34,600 nucleotides of DNA from Bacteroidales bacterium (GCA_028724885.1 JAQYTJ010000001.1:1-34600); one strand, 5' to 3'. Positions 7,037 to 15,278 are shown, counted from the stretch's first letter. The notes: generated by a model from the sequence alone, not told the origin. Numbers and translations: made by a program.

Positions 7037-8275
7037 ATGATAATTGCATATTGCTTGCATGCTCTCAATCTTTCAGGAGGCATTGAAAGGGTACTCACGA
7101 CAAAGGCTAGCTATCTGGCCGATGTTTTGGGCTATGAGGTTCATGTAATAACGGCTCGCCAAAAAGGCAGAAAGATGCCCTTCAAAATGAGCGAGAATGT
7201 TGTCCTGCACGATCTTGACACGAATGACAGGGTCTTCCTCCTCAAATACACGAAGAGACTCGAGGCTTTGCTCTCGAAAATTCATCCCGACATCACGGTG
7301 AGTGTCTGCGATAACAGCGTATACGTCCTTCCGATGTGCAAAGACGGAAGCGCCAAAGTCGGCGAATTTCACTTCTCCCACGAAAAGTTCCAGATGAAAT
7401 ACGGGTCGAACGCTGTCGGAAGGCTCTATGCTGCGTTCAGGACAAGGAATCTTGAGAACGCCGTTAAGAAACTGGATCGGTTCGTCGTGCTGACCAAGGC
7501 AGACAAAAAGGACTGGGAGGCGGTAATCGCCGATGGAATAGAGCAGATTTACAATCCGCTACCATTCGTCTCCAGTCAATCCTCCCCCCTTTCCCGAAAA
7601 CGCTGTATTGCGGCCGGAAGGCTTGAAAGCCAGAAGAACTTCAAAGATATGATCACAGCCTGGAGGACGGTGGACAGCAGACATCCAGACTGGACTCTAA
7701 GCATCTATGGGAGCGGAAGCCGGAAAGGTGAACTTACGGACTACATAAAAGCGTCCGGGCTGACTGGGAAGGTCATTCTGGAAGGTAACACCAGTAACAT
7801 CAGCAAAGAATTGCTGGACAGTTCCTGCCTCGTGATGTCGTCAAGATTCGAAGGCTTCCCGATGATATTGCTCGAAGCATTGACAACCGGCTTACCTATA
7901 GTCAGCTACGATTGTCCCAAAGGGCCTTCTGAGGTTGTCACGATTGGTGCAAACGGCTACCTAGCCAAAGTCGGGGACACGGACACGCTTGCCCGCGGGA
8001 TATGCACAGTCATAGAGGACGAGGAACTGCGGAGGCGATTAGGAGCCGAGTCCAAAAGACTCTCAGAAAACTTCGCCCTTGAGAAGATAATGGACAAATG
8101 GGATTCCCTCTTCAAAGAAATACTGAGGCAGAAGGAAGCAAAAAATTCTATACAAGCTAACCGTCGAGAAGATAAACGGTCAAGCCGTGGGTCTTGCGGC
8201 TGCCTTCCGGCGGAAGCGTCATGTAGTCCCCGAACTCCTGGGTCAGCCATTCATCCCAATGGCGGAAAGCCTTGA
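7037..8275 (+). CDS. Glycosyltransferase family 4
   Basis: 412 residues, GT-B fold, with NDP-sugar as likely donor. The N-terminal half opens with the GT4 acceptor-side pattern NLSGGIERV (12-20). The C-terminal half has AAGRLESQKNF (about 192-202) and the E-x7-E donor-site motif in SSRFEGFPMILLEAL (about 271-285). It is probably cytoplasmic, adding a sugar to a lipid-linked surface glycan. The last 40 or so residues (after RQKEAKNSIQ) are Arg/Ser/Pro/Gly-rich and unlike the family; they are read antisense through the end of the converging LicD gene (119-bp overlap). The ancestral stop was probably near 8150, so the tail looks like read-through after stop loss or a rearrangement. The sugar specificity cannot be told. 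Confidence 0.85.
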   Translation: MIIAYCLHALNLSGGIERVLTTKASYLADVLGYEVHVITARQKGRKMPFKMSENVVLHDLDTNDRVFLLKYTKRLEALLSKIHPDITVSVCDNSVYVLPMCKDGSAKVGEFHFSHEKFQMKYGSNAVGRLYAAFRTRNLENAVKKLDRFVVLTKADKKDWEAVIADGIEQIYNPLPFVSSQSSPLSRKRCIAAGRLESQKNFKDMITAWRTVDSRHPDWTLSIYGSGSRKGELTDYIKASGLTGKVILEGNTSNISKELLDSSCLVMSSRFEGFPMILLEALTTGLPIVSYDCPKGPSEVVTIGANGYLAKVGDTDTLARGICTVIEDEELRRRLGAESKRLSENFALEKIMDKWDSLFKEILRQKEAKNSIQANRREDKRSSRGSCGCLPAEASCSPRTPGSAIHPNGGKP

Positions 8276-8963
8276 AGCGGTAACCTTCGAACTCTAAGTC
8301 AGAATATTCATCTAACATATTCCTTTCAAAGATTTCCCTCGTGCCGTTGTAAGTGACGGAGACAGCTCCGGCAAGTCTGGAGGTCTCGTAAGGGTATTTT
8401 AGGACCTCATTGTTGATAAGTTCCCACCAATGCTCCGCACCCCTGAGATGAGCTTCAATCTTTGACAGCAGCGGCTGATGGAAATTGAATATGTCAAAGC
8501 GTGTCCCGCAAATGTTCAGCCTGTGAGACCAATGCGTCAGCTTACGCTCCCTTTTTCTTTGTAACTCAACGTCTTCCGGCTTACCGTCCATAGGGAATAT
8601 GTCAATGTTCAATCCGAAATCATATTCATAGCCTCGCCCTTGGATGCTTTTAGTATTGACATCCTCGACCTTAGAGAAAAAGTGAACGAAGCGGTCTCCT
8701 TTTGCACCAGCCCTATGGCAAAGGCAACGGTAACGGGAACCCGGCTCCTTTCCGAAGACGGACACGAAACGCTCATAATCAGGCCTTGGCATAAGCAGAT
8801 CGATGTCGTCGTCCCAAGGAATGAAACCTTTGTGGCGCACAGCCCCTAGCAATGTTCCATACGCCATTGAATACCTTATCCCCTCCTTGACACAGAAGGC
8901 ATCCACAGACTTAAGGATTTCCAGAAGATAGAGTTGGATCTCCCTGTGTGATAATTTACGCAT
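8157..8963 (-). CDS. LicD-family phosphotransferase (copy 1)
   Basis: 268 residues. The LicD core is intact: YGTLLGAVRHKGFIPWDDDI with the metal-binding DDD at 51-53 and Asp55, then DIFPMDG further on and the closing FGDYMTLPP. LicD proteins move a phospho-alcohol such as phosphocholine from a CDP carrier onto a glycan. It is transcribed divergently from the aminotransferase gene and converges with the GT4 gene. Copy 2 (11485-12312) has the same spacing of motifs from residue 1, so the two are likely related by duplication, but they are diverged enough to use different acceptors. Donor and acceptor are inferred only from the neighbouring CDP-chemistry genes. Confidence 0.88.
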   Translation of the reverse strand: MRKLSHREIQLYLLEILKSVDAFCVKEGIRYSMAYGTLLGAVRHKGFIPWDDDIDLLMPRPDYERFVSVFGKEPGSRYRCLCHRAGAKGDRFVHFFSKVEDVNTKSIQGRGYEYDFGLNIDIFPMDGKPEDVELQRKRERKLTHWSHRLNICGTRFDIFNFHQPLLSKIEAHLRGAEHWWELINNEVLKYPYETSRLAGAVSVTYNGTREIFERNMLDEYSDLEFEGYRFKAFRHWDEWLTQEFGDYMTLPPEGSRKTHGLTVYLLDG

Positions 8964-8988
8964 AAAGCGATTAAAATATAGTCCATTC

Positions 8989-9020
8989 TTTACAAAGATA
9001 ATTGAATTTTGTTAAATTTG
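8989..9020 (+). promoter_or_regulatory. Promoter of the aminotransferase-LicD operon
   Basis: TTTA (8989-8992), a 20-bp spacer and TAAATTTG (9013-9020) fit the Bacteroidetes promoter with one mismatch in the -33 box. The leader would be about 17 nt. Confidence 0.55.
8993..9000 (-). promoter_or_regulatory. -7 element of LicD copy 1
   Basis: On the minus strand TATCTTTG is a full match to the -7 consensus, 29 bp before the start codon. It lies just beside the -33 element of the opposing promoter, so the two promoters overlap. The -33 box on this side is weak. Confidence 0.45.
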
Positions 9021-9042
9021 TGAAAAACTGAAACAAACGAAT

Positions 9043-10098
9043 ATGCATTCTTATGTTTTCCCAGGAGATTTAGACAGGGAGATAGCGAAGATTGGCTCGC
9101 TGCCTATCCCATACATGAGAACCGACTGGTTCTCCAAGATTAATCTCGAATCCGAAAGCATCCTTCTGGAGCTTATCCATTGCAATAGAGGGAGGGCTAT
9201 CATCTATACCGGATCCGGAACTGGGGCTATGGGAGCCGTGGTGGAGAACTATGTCAGCACAAAGAGAAAAGCGATCGCCATCAACGGCGGATCTTTTGGC
9301 AAGCGCTGGGTTTCACTCTGTGAGTACTATGGAATTCCTGTGGTCGACTTCAAGGTTCCTTTCGCAAAGGACATAAACTATGCGGAGCTTGAAATGGCCG
9401 TAGAGGCAGAGCACCCGGACGTGCTCCTCTGCCAGCACCACGAGACATCGACCGGGCAGTTGTTCAACCTTGAGAAAATATCGGAGATCTGCCGTAGGCA
9501 CGATGTATCCCTCATCGTGGATGTCGTAAGCTCATTCCTTGCCGAAGATCTGGACATGGACGGGCTTGGAATAGACATCTGCGTGACAAGCACCCAGAAG
9601 GGGCTCAACATTCCTCCAGGACTGTCCATTCTGTTCCTCAGCAAAAGACTTGATGGGTATGAATATGCCCACAGAGGCTACTACTGGGACTTTGAGAACA
9701 ATCTGTCCAATCTCAAGAGGGGGCAGACCCCGTTCAGTCCAGCCACAATCATCTACCTACAACTTAACGCACGGCTCAAGCAGCTCAGGGAACAGGGCGG
9801 AGAGGCAATCAACATCTCTCAGGTGCGCCACCGGGCAAAGGTCTTCCGTGCGGAATGCCGCAGGTACGGATGGCCGATGCCGGCCGAGACCCCTTCCAGC
9901 GCAATCACTGCCATTCAGACGAGGGACACGGCAGAGCGCCATATCTTCAATGGCTTGATTAATCAGTATCAGACCTACATAATGCCGGGATCCGTTCCTG
10001 GTTTATACAGAATTTCACACATGGGGCTCCAGTCGGACGAGGAGCTGCGGGAGCTAGCCGAAAGAATCCACTTAATAGAAGCCGAAATCAATGAATAA
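9043..10098 (+). CDS. Class V PLP-dependent aminotransferase (AGAT/AEPT-like)
   Basis: 351 residues, the usual length for alanine-glyoxylate / 2-aminoethylphosphonate aminotransferases. The pattern TGSGTGAM (56-63) binds the PLP phosphate, HETSTG (133-138) and VDVVSS (159-164, with Asp160 for the pyridine nitrogen) follow, and the PLP lysine is Lys186 in TSTQKGLNIPPG. It should transfer an amino group to or from a small aldehyde or keto compound. No phosphonate-making genes (PepM, Ppd) are in the window, so AEP is not assured as substrate. Its stop overlaps the start of the cytidylyltransferase fusion by 8 bp, so the two are probably co-translated. I infer that it makes the amino group of the activated head group. 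Confidence 0.85.
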   Translation: MHSYVFPGDLDREIAKIGSLPIPYMRTDWFSKINLESESILLELIHCNRGRAIIYTGSGTGAMGAVVENYVSTKRKAIAINGGSFGKRWVSLCEYYGIPVVDFKVPFAKDINYAELEMAVEAEHPDVLLCQHHETSTGQLFNLEKISEICRRHDVSLIVDVVSSFLAEDLDMDGLGIDICVTSTQKGLNIPPGLSILFLSKRLDGYEYAHRGYYWDFENNLSNLKRGQTPFSPATIIYLQLNARLKQLREQGGEAINISQVRHRAKVFRAECRRYGWPMPAETPSSAITAIQTRDTAERHIFNGLINQYQTYIMPGSVPGLYRISHMGLQSDEELRELAERIHLIEAEINE

Positions 10099-11476
10099 GG
10101 ACACAATACAGGCAAGCGGAGGGAATCCTCACAGGAAGACTGTAATCACTTACGGCACTTTCGACGTGTTGCATCAGGGGCACATCAATCTGCTCAGGCG
10201 GGCAAAAGAACTCGGCGACTGGCTGATCGTCGGCGTCACTACCGACAATTTTGATCTTGAACGCGGCAAGCTGAACACAAGGGACAGCGTCATGAAGCGC
10301 ATCCAGGCGGTAAAGGACACCGGCTACGCCGATGAGGTCATCATAGAGGAGTACAAGGGGCAAAAAATTGACGACATCCAGAAATATAACGTAGATGTTT
10401 TCGCAATCGGCTCAGACTGGGAAGGCTACTTTGACTACTTGAAAGAGTATTGCGAAGTGGTGTACCTTCCACGCACGCAAGGCATCTCCAGCACTATGCT
10501 GCGCGAGGAGCAAATCTCGATCAGGATAGGGATCATTGGAACCGGAAGCATTGCGAAAAGATTCGTTCCCGAATCCAAGTTCGTCAGTTGCAATACCATC
10601 AGCTCCGCCTTCAATCCCAATTACGCGGAGTGCGAGGCGTTCTGTTCCGCCAACGGCATCCAGTCTGCTGCCCACTCGCTTGACGAATTGACAGGCAACT
10701 GCGATGCTATCTACGTGGCCTCACCTCACTACACTCATTATGAATATGTCAGGGCTGCTCTCCAAGCAGGAAAGCACGTGCTGTGCGAGACGCCTTTCGT
10801 TCTGCGCCTTGCCGAGGCCGAAGAGTTGTACTCGATAGCAGAGGCCAACCACAGCACCCTTATGATAGCCCACAAAACTGCATACTGCCCGGCATTCAGG
10901 CACCTTGTTACAATGCTCAAGTCTGGAGTGATTGGGAAAATCGTAGACATCAACGCCTCGATTACCACTCTTACTGACGAGAATTCCCCTAAGATGGATC
11001 ACAACCACTACGGCGGGAGTATGAACGAGAATGCCTGCTTCCCACTGCTTCCAATCATAAAATTGCTTGGAAAGGATGTGCGGAACGTCAATTTCTACTC
11101 CATTATGAAGAACGATGTCGATATTTATACCAAGGCCGTCTTACGGTACGACTCTGCCACAGCGTCGTTCCAAGTAGGACTGGGAGCCAAGACAGAAGGG
11201 AATATGATAATCTCCGGCACGAAGGGCTACATCTACGTCCCAGCGCCTTGGTGGAAAACCGACTATTTCGAGCTGAGGTTCGAGGATCAGAACCTGAACA
11301 GAAAGTGCTTCTACCCATTTATTGGCGAGGGCCTGAGGTACGAGATCAGAGAGTTCATCTCGCACATCCTGAATCCGGAGCAAAACTTCTATCTTCTATC
11401 CAAAGATGAGATTCTCAAGATGACAGAAATCCAGCAAGACTACATCGACGGGAATACTGTCTATAAGCTAAGTTAA
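10091..11476 (+). CDS. Cytidylyltransferase fused to a Gfo/Idh/MocA-like domain
   Basis: 461 residues. Residues 17-140 are a TagD/GCT-type cytidylyltransferase with GTFDVLHQGH (22-31, HxGH motif) and RTQGISST (128-135), which couples CTP to a phosphorylated alcohol. Residues 145-461 follow the Gfo/Idh/MocA plan, with the nucleotide-binding GIIGTGSIA (147-155). The usual EKP catalytic lysine is replaced (CETP, 232-235), and the D-x-x-x-H/Y motif reads ENACF (313-317), so Lys, Asp and His/Tyr are all changed. The second half may therefore be a binding domain or use other chemistry. The start overlaps the aminotransferase stop by 8 bp and LicD follows after 8 bp, a tight three-gene unit. Glycerol-3-phosphate is the default guess for the first half's substrate, not shown. 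Confidence 0.85.
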   Translation: MNKDTIQASGGNPHRKTVITYGTFDVLHQGHINLLRRAKELGDWLIVGVTTDNFDLERGKLNTRDSVMKRIQAVKDTGYADEVIIEEYKGQKIDDIQKYNVDVFAIGSDWEGYFDYLKEYCEVVYLPRTQGISSTMLREEQISIRIGIIGTGSIAKRFVPESKFVSCNTISSAFNPNYAECEAFCSANGIQSAAHSLDELTGNCDAIYVASPHYTHYEYVRAALQAGKHVLCETPFVLRLAEAEELYSIAEANHSTLMIAHKTAYCPAFRHLVTMLKSGVIGKIVDINASITTLTDENSPKMDHNHYGGSMNENACFPLLPIIKLLGKDVRNVNFYSIMKNDVDIYTKAVLRYDSATASFQVGLGAKTEGNMIISGTKGYIYVPAPWWKTDYFELRFEDQNLNRKCFYPFIGEGLRYEIREFISHILNPEQNFYLLSKDEILKMTEIQQDYIDGNTVYKLS

Positions 11477-11484
11477 AAATACCA

Positions 11485-12312
11485 ATGAGACAACTTACAT
11501 TAAAGGAACTCCAGTCGTTCAGCCTTGGAATCCTCAAGGACGTGGCAGAATTCTGCGAAAAAAATGGCATAAGATATTCATTAGGTTACGGCACCATGCT
11601 GGGAGCAGTGCGTCACAAAGGTTTTATCCCTTGGGATGACGATGTGGATCTAATGATGCCGCGTGAGGACTATGAAAGATTCCGGTCCAGTTATCGGTCA
11701 GACAAATACACATTTATCGACAGCCGGAATACTCCGGACTGCTACATCGCATTCGGGCGAGTGTGCGACACGGAAAAGACCATCGCCACAAGCTGCATCC
11801 CATGGATAAAGAAAGATGTCGGGGTGTGGATCGACATATTCCCTGTTGACCGAGTGCCGGACGACAAGGAGACATTCGAGAGAATCTATGATGCCCTTCT
11901 GATCCTGCTGAAATCAAATGTAGGGATAAGGCGAGTGCACGCCATTGCATCCACCAGATTCTCCATCTACAAAAGGCTTAAGATCTGGGTATTGAAAAAA
12001 ATAAATCCGAGGCTTGCGAAACGTGACCCCAATGCCATAGTCAAAGATATGAATGCCCTTATCTCCCTGCTCAGCCCTAGGCAGAGCCAGCATTGGTCAC
12101 AGTTATGCTGTCCAGACGTAGGCACTAATGAGTTTTTCAGGGACAAGGACATTAATGAATATATCTCCCTCAGGTTCGAGGACCGCGACTTCTTTGCATG
12201 GAAAGGTTATGACAGGATTCTGCGCGACTCCTACGGGGACTATATGATACTTCCTCCGGAAAATAAGAGGAAGCCGCTGCAAAACTACATCAAGTTCACA
12301 TGGAAGGAATGA
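11485..12312 (+). CDS. LicD-family phosphotransferase (copy 2)
   Basis: 275 residues with the LicD core YGTMLGAVRHKGFIPWDDDV (DDD at 51-53, Asp55), WIDIFPVD near 113-120, and a closing YGDYMILPPENKR. It starts 8 bp after the fusion gene, so it is the likely transferase for whatever CDP compound that enzyme makes. The middle region differs clearly from copy 1 (LicD at 8157-8963), so the acceptors may differ. A hairpin with a T-run follows at 12377-12412. Like other LicD proteins it has no signal peptide and probably works on the cytoplasmic side on a lipid-linked intermediate. Confidence 0.9.
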   Translation: MRQLTLKELQSFSLGILKDVAEFCEKNGIRYSLGYGTMLGAVRHKGFIPWDDDVDLMMPREDYERFRSSYRSDKYTFIDSRNTPDCYIAFGRVCDTEKTIATSCIPWIKKDVGVWIDIFPVDRVPDDKETFERIYDALLILLKSNVGIRRVHAIASTRFSIYKRLKIWVLKKINPRLAKRDPNAIVKDMNALISLLSPRQSQHWSQLCCPDVGTNEFFRDKDINEYISLRFEDRDFFAWKGYDRILRDSYGDYMILPPENKRKPLQNYIKFTWKE

Positions 12313-12364
12313 GGATGGATTTGTGAACAGGCTAGCATATCATGTTGCATGAAGCTTCTAGGTA

Positions 12365-12379
12365 CTTCTGCGGCAGAAG
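12365..12379 (+). other. Short hairpin overlapping the terminator stem
   Basis: CTTCTG (12365-12370) and CAGAAG (12374-12379) form a perfect 6-bp stem with a 3-nt loop. Its right arm shares AAG (12377-12379) with the left arm of the following terminator, so the two hairpins cannot both form in full. Confidence 0.55.
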
Positions 12380-12412
12380 CGAGTTAGTTTTATAGTGCAT
12401 GACTCGCTTTTT
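12377..12412 (+). terminator. Rho-independent terminator after LicD copy 2
   Basis: AAGCGAGT (12377-12384) and ACTCGCTT (12402-12409) pair perfectly over a 17-nt loop, followed by TTT. It would end the glycan operon, or act as an attenuator ahead of the UpxY-like gene. Confidence 0.6.
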
Positions 12413-12472
12413 GGCTAGTAGGAAGTTCTTTTGCGAAAATGTTGTATTTTTTCTTCTCTAGCGCATGATGAT

Positions 12473-13033
12473 ATGACAGACGCAGATTCAATACAGGAAG
12501 ATTCTATTCAGTGGTTTTTCCTAAGAGACCTCAAACGCCCTAATGCGAAGGAGCATGCCTTTCAGACGCTGAGCCAGAGGGGATTTGAAGTGTTCACCCC
12601 GATGAAAATCGAGACTAGGAATGTGGGTGGCAAGAGAGTGAGAATGGTGCTGCCATATATTAATGACATGCTGTTTGTCCATTCTCAGAAGAATGTCTTG
12701 GATGAAATCATTGCGAAGACCCCTACTCTTCAGTACAGATACGTCACTGGCAGAAAATATTGTGAACCTCTGACAATTAGGGACGAGGACATGGAGAAGT
12801 TCATCACCGCCGTGAAGTATTTAGACAAGCCTCGGTATTACCTGCCTCAGGAAATAACTTCCGGCATGCGTGGGCGGCGGATTCGGATTATTGATGGGCC
12901 TATGGTTGGCTACGAGGGACAACTGCTCTCGGTAAAGGGGTCTAGAAAGAAACGTCTCATAGTCGAAATTCCCAGCTGCATTGCTGTCGCCGTTGAAATA
13001 ACTCCGGAATGCATCGAAGTGATCAATGAATAA
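12473..13033 (+). CDS. UpxY-like NusG-family antiterminator
   Basis: 186 residues from ATG 12473; an upstream TTG (12431) would add 14 residues that do not resemble the family. It starts with the NGN-type strand WFFLRDLKRPNAKEHAFQTL, goes on through VFTPMKIE and VLPYINDMLFVHS, and ends in a KOW-like segment (IIDGPMVGYEGQLLSVKG). UpxY proteins of Bacteroides stop premature termination in the leader of their own capsule operon. There the gene is normally first in the operon; here it follows a glycan cluster and is followed by an opposite-strand gene, so it is either an orphan or the remains of a locus whose other genes were lost. The two overlapping hairpins just upstream may be its target. Confidence 0.85.
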   Translation: MTDADSIQEDSIQWFFLRDLKRPNAKEHAFQTLSQRGFEVFTPMKIETRNVGGKRVRMVLPYINDMLFVHSQKNVLDEIIAKTPTLQYRYVTGRKYCEPLTIRDEDMEKFITAVKYLDKPRYYLPQEITSGMRGRRIRIIDGPMVGYEGQLLSVKGSRKKRLIVEIPSCIAVAVEITPECIEVINE

Positions 13034-13039
13034 ATTTAG

Positions 13040-13055
13040 ATTTTGGATCCAAAAT
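13040..13055. repeat. Perfect 16-bp palindrome after the upxY-like gene
   Basis: ATTTTGGATCCAAAAT is self-complementary and lies 7 bp after the stop codon. It has no loop and no T-run, so it is more like a protein site or chance than a terminator. Confidence 0.5.
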
Positions 13056-13228
13056 AGAATGGCCACAAATATAAGTTGATGCTCTACGCAGCTATCTAGC
13101 GCAGTATTCCATCTGAAAATAAAATGAGAGCACCGTTCCAAGCGATGCTCCCCTCTTGATGAAATATTTGTTTGGTTACAGAAAGTTCTTGATGATATAT
13201 AATCCTAATCCCGTTATGTAGGTTATAG

Positions 13229-14719
13229 CTAATTATTAAGGCTCTTGGCTTTTGCGATTAGTTCCTGCAGTTGCTTACGATACCCATTCGGATCTTTTCC
13301 CTGACCAGCCTTGACCAGTTCGGATGCCATGTCGAATGTGGCTTTGCCTTTATAATCCGAATTTCTGAGCAGCATAGCATACGCAGCTACGCCAGCGGCA
13401 AATGAGAGATTCTCTGATAGCTGATCAGAGCTTTGGGCCACTGCTTCGTTGGACAGGGCTATGCTCTGTGAGCCTATGCTTTCCTTGTAGCGAAAATCGA
13501 ACTTTGCCAAAGCTTTGCCGGCTTCGAATGCCTTTCCAGGAATGATTTCGTAAAGCGCAGTGATGGTCTGCCCTGCACCAATTTCTCCTGCATCCTTATC
13601 ATCGTTTTCGAAGTCATCTTTCTCGAGCTTCCTGTTCTCGTAGCCGATAAGCCTGTAAGCATCCACCATATCCTTGTCGAAGGTGACCTGGCATTTCGAG
13701 TCGTTAGCAACTGAGTAGAACTTGGAGCGTTCATTCACGAAGACCTTAGTCATCTCGCCCTCTGAGTCGATATATTCATAGGTTCCATTACCCCAGTTCG
13801 ACACCGTCTCCATCATTGAGTCGTTCAGATTACCTCGCCCGAACCCGCAGCATGTCAGATAGATGCCTTCCTTTGCGTAGTCTTGAACCATTTCCTTAAG
13901 TTCGTCAGTATCGTTCACGCCCACATTGAAGTCTCCATCCGTGCCCATTATGACTCTGTTGTTTCCGTCTTTCTTGAAATTAGCCTTCGCTTCCTCGTAC
14001 GCCATCTTCATTCCCGCTCCGCCGGAGGTAGAGCCGTATGCGCTCAGCTTCTTGATAGCTTTCTTTATGGTAGAAGCTTCGCTGACAGGGGTAGACTCCA
14101 GGAGTTTTTCCACGCCGCCAGCGTAAGTCACTATGGAGATGCGATCGGTCGGACGCATATAGTCCACAAGGGTCATGAGGGAATTTTTCAGGAGCGGAAG
14201 CTTATCGTCAGAATCCATTGAGCCGGAGACGTCGATGAGGAAAACGAAATTAGCCTGCGGAACCTCACTCTCAGGAACAGACTTTCCCTTTATGCCCAAG
14301 CGCAGCAGGTAGTGCTCACTGTTCCATGGGCAAACGCCTGTCTCTGAGTTAATGGCGACGGTCCTGCCATCTGCCGGATCCGGATAGTCAAAGGTGAAAT
14401 AGTTCAGGAACTCTTCTGTACGTACAGAGTTTTTGTCCGGTAGCATACCGTCTGCAAGATAGCGGCGCATGTTTGCGTAGGATGCTCCGTCAGCATCGAC
14501 CGAGAACGTGGACACGTTCTCATCTGCCGTCTTGACGAAAGGGTTCTCTACGATTTTGTCATATTTGTCGCCTCCAGACTCGGGATAATCGATGTTTCCA
14601 TCCATCCAATAATCGCTGTAAGAAATTAGACTATCTGAATTAACTGAACAGGAGCTGAGAAATGAGCCGGCGACAGTCAGCAGGCTTGGGATAAGCACAA
14701 AAGCAATTGAGCGTTTCAT
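13229..14719 (-). CDS. VWA-domain lipoprotein (YfbK-like)
   Basis: 496 residues. The lipoprotein signal ends in FLSSC (Cys24). A YfbK-type N-terminal region (about 55-140, with NPFVKTADENVSTFSVDADGASYANMRRYL) precedes a VWA domain whose MIDAS motif is DVSGSMDS (163-170), with TDGDFNVG further on; the C-terminal part (about 330-496) matches the DUF3520-like tail. Proteins of this layout are common in Bacteroidetes and are exported, but their role is not settled. It stands alone, converging with the upxY-like gene and divergent from the glutaredoxin-like gene. MIDAS residues look intact, so divalent-metal-dependent binding of a partner is likely. Confidence 0.88.
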   Translation of the reverse strand: MKRSIAFVLIPSLLTVAGSFLSSCSVNSDSLISYSDYWMDGNIDYPESGGDKYDKIVENPFVKTADENVSTFSVDADGASYANMRRYLADGMLPDKNSVRTEEFLNYFTFDYPDPADGRTVAINSETGVCPWNSEHYLLRLGIKGKSVPESEVPQANFVFLIDVSGSMDSDDKLPLLKNSLMTLVDYMRPTDRISIVTYAGGVEKLLESTPVSEASTIKKAIKKLSAYGSTSGGAGMKMAYEEAKANFKKDGNNRVIMGTDGDFNVGVNDTDELKEMVQDYAKEGIYLTCCGFGRGNLNDSMMETVSNWGNGTYEYIDSEGEMTKVFVNERSKFYSVANDSKCQVTFDKDMVDAYRLIGYENRKLEKDDFENDDKDAGEIGAGQTITALYEIIPGKAFEAGKALAKFDFRYKESIGSQSIALSNEAVAQSSDQLSENLSFAAGVAAYAMLLRNSDYKGKATFDMASELVKAGQGKDPNGYRKQLQELIAKAKSLNN

Positions 14720-14956
14720 TGTTGAATTAAATTAAAGTTATGTGTAGTCATATTAATAGCGTACACAGCAGTTGTCATCAAGTGTCGATATCTTAGTCAT
14801 TTACGGACACCGGACACATTTATAAATCCAATAAATATGGAACCTTGCATCTATGAATTATTTTATTTTTCTAAGTCTTGAGCAATGTTAACATGGCTCG
14901 GTTTTTATGATCTGTCGTGATAACATATCTAACAAGAATTTAGTAAATTTGTAATC

Positions 14957-15253
14957 ATGATAAAGATATTCGGAATGAAAACGTGCCCTTATTGCACGTA
15001 CGTCTATGAGCAGATAAAGGACGATAAACGCTACAAAGTCATTGACATAGGAGAGGATGTCTCATACATGCACGAATTCTTGGCGCTGCGCGACAACAAT
15101 CCGATTTTCAACCATTCCAAGAAAATCGGAGACATCGGCATCCCTTGTTTTTTAAGGGACGACGGTTATGTCTCTCTCAAGCCTGAAGACTTCGGACTGA
15201 AAGAATATTCACCCAAAGGAGCCTCTTGCAGCATAGATGGCTCAGGCTGCTGA
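14957..15253 (+). CDS. Glutaredoxin-like protein
   Basis: 98 residues with a thioredoxin-fold start (MIKIFGMKTCPYC) and a dithiol CPYC active site at 10-13, as in classical glutaredoxins. GIPCFLRDDG (about 72-81) holds the cis-proline loop equivalent. An unusual tail carries two further cysteines (CSIDGSGC), which could bind metal or form a second redox pair. The -7 element TAAATTTG (14944-14951) is only 5 bp before the ATG, so the mRNA may be leaderless. It converges with the UDP-glucose dehydrogenase gene (25 bp between stops). Substrate unknown; thiol-disulfide exchange in the cytoplasm is the likely role. Confidence 0.8.
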   Translation: MIKIFGMKTCPYCTYVYEQIKDDKRYKVIDIGEDVSYMHEFLALRDNNPIFNHSKKIGDIGIPCFLRDDGYVSLKPEDFGLKEYSPKGASCSIDGSGC

Positions 15254-15278
15254 TAAGAGTGACTTAAAAGGATCTGCG

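Noticed and set aside
9043..11476. Aminoethylphosphonate biosynthesis operon
   Set aside because: No PepM or phosphonopyruvate decarboxylase in the window; the aminotransferase and cytidylyltransferase alone do not prove phosphonate.
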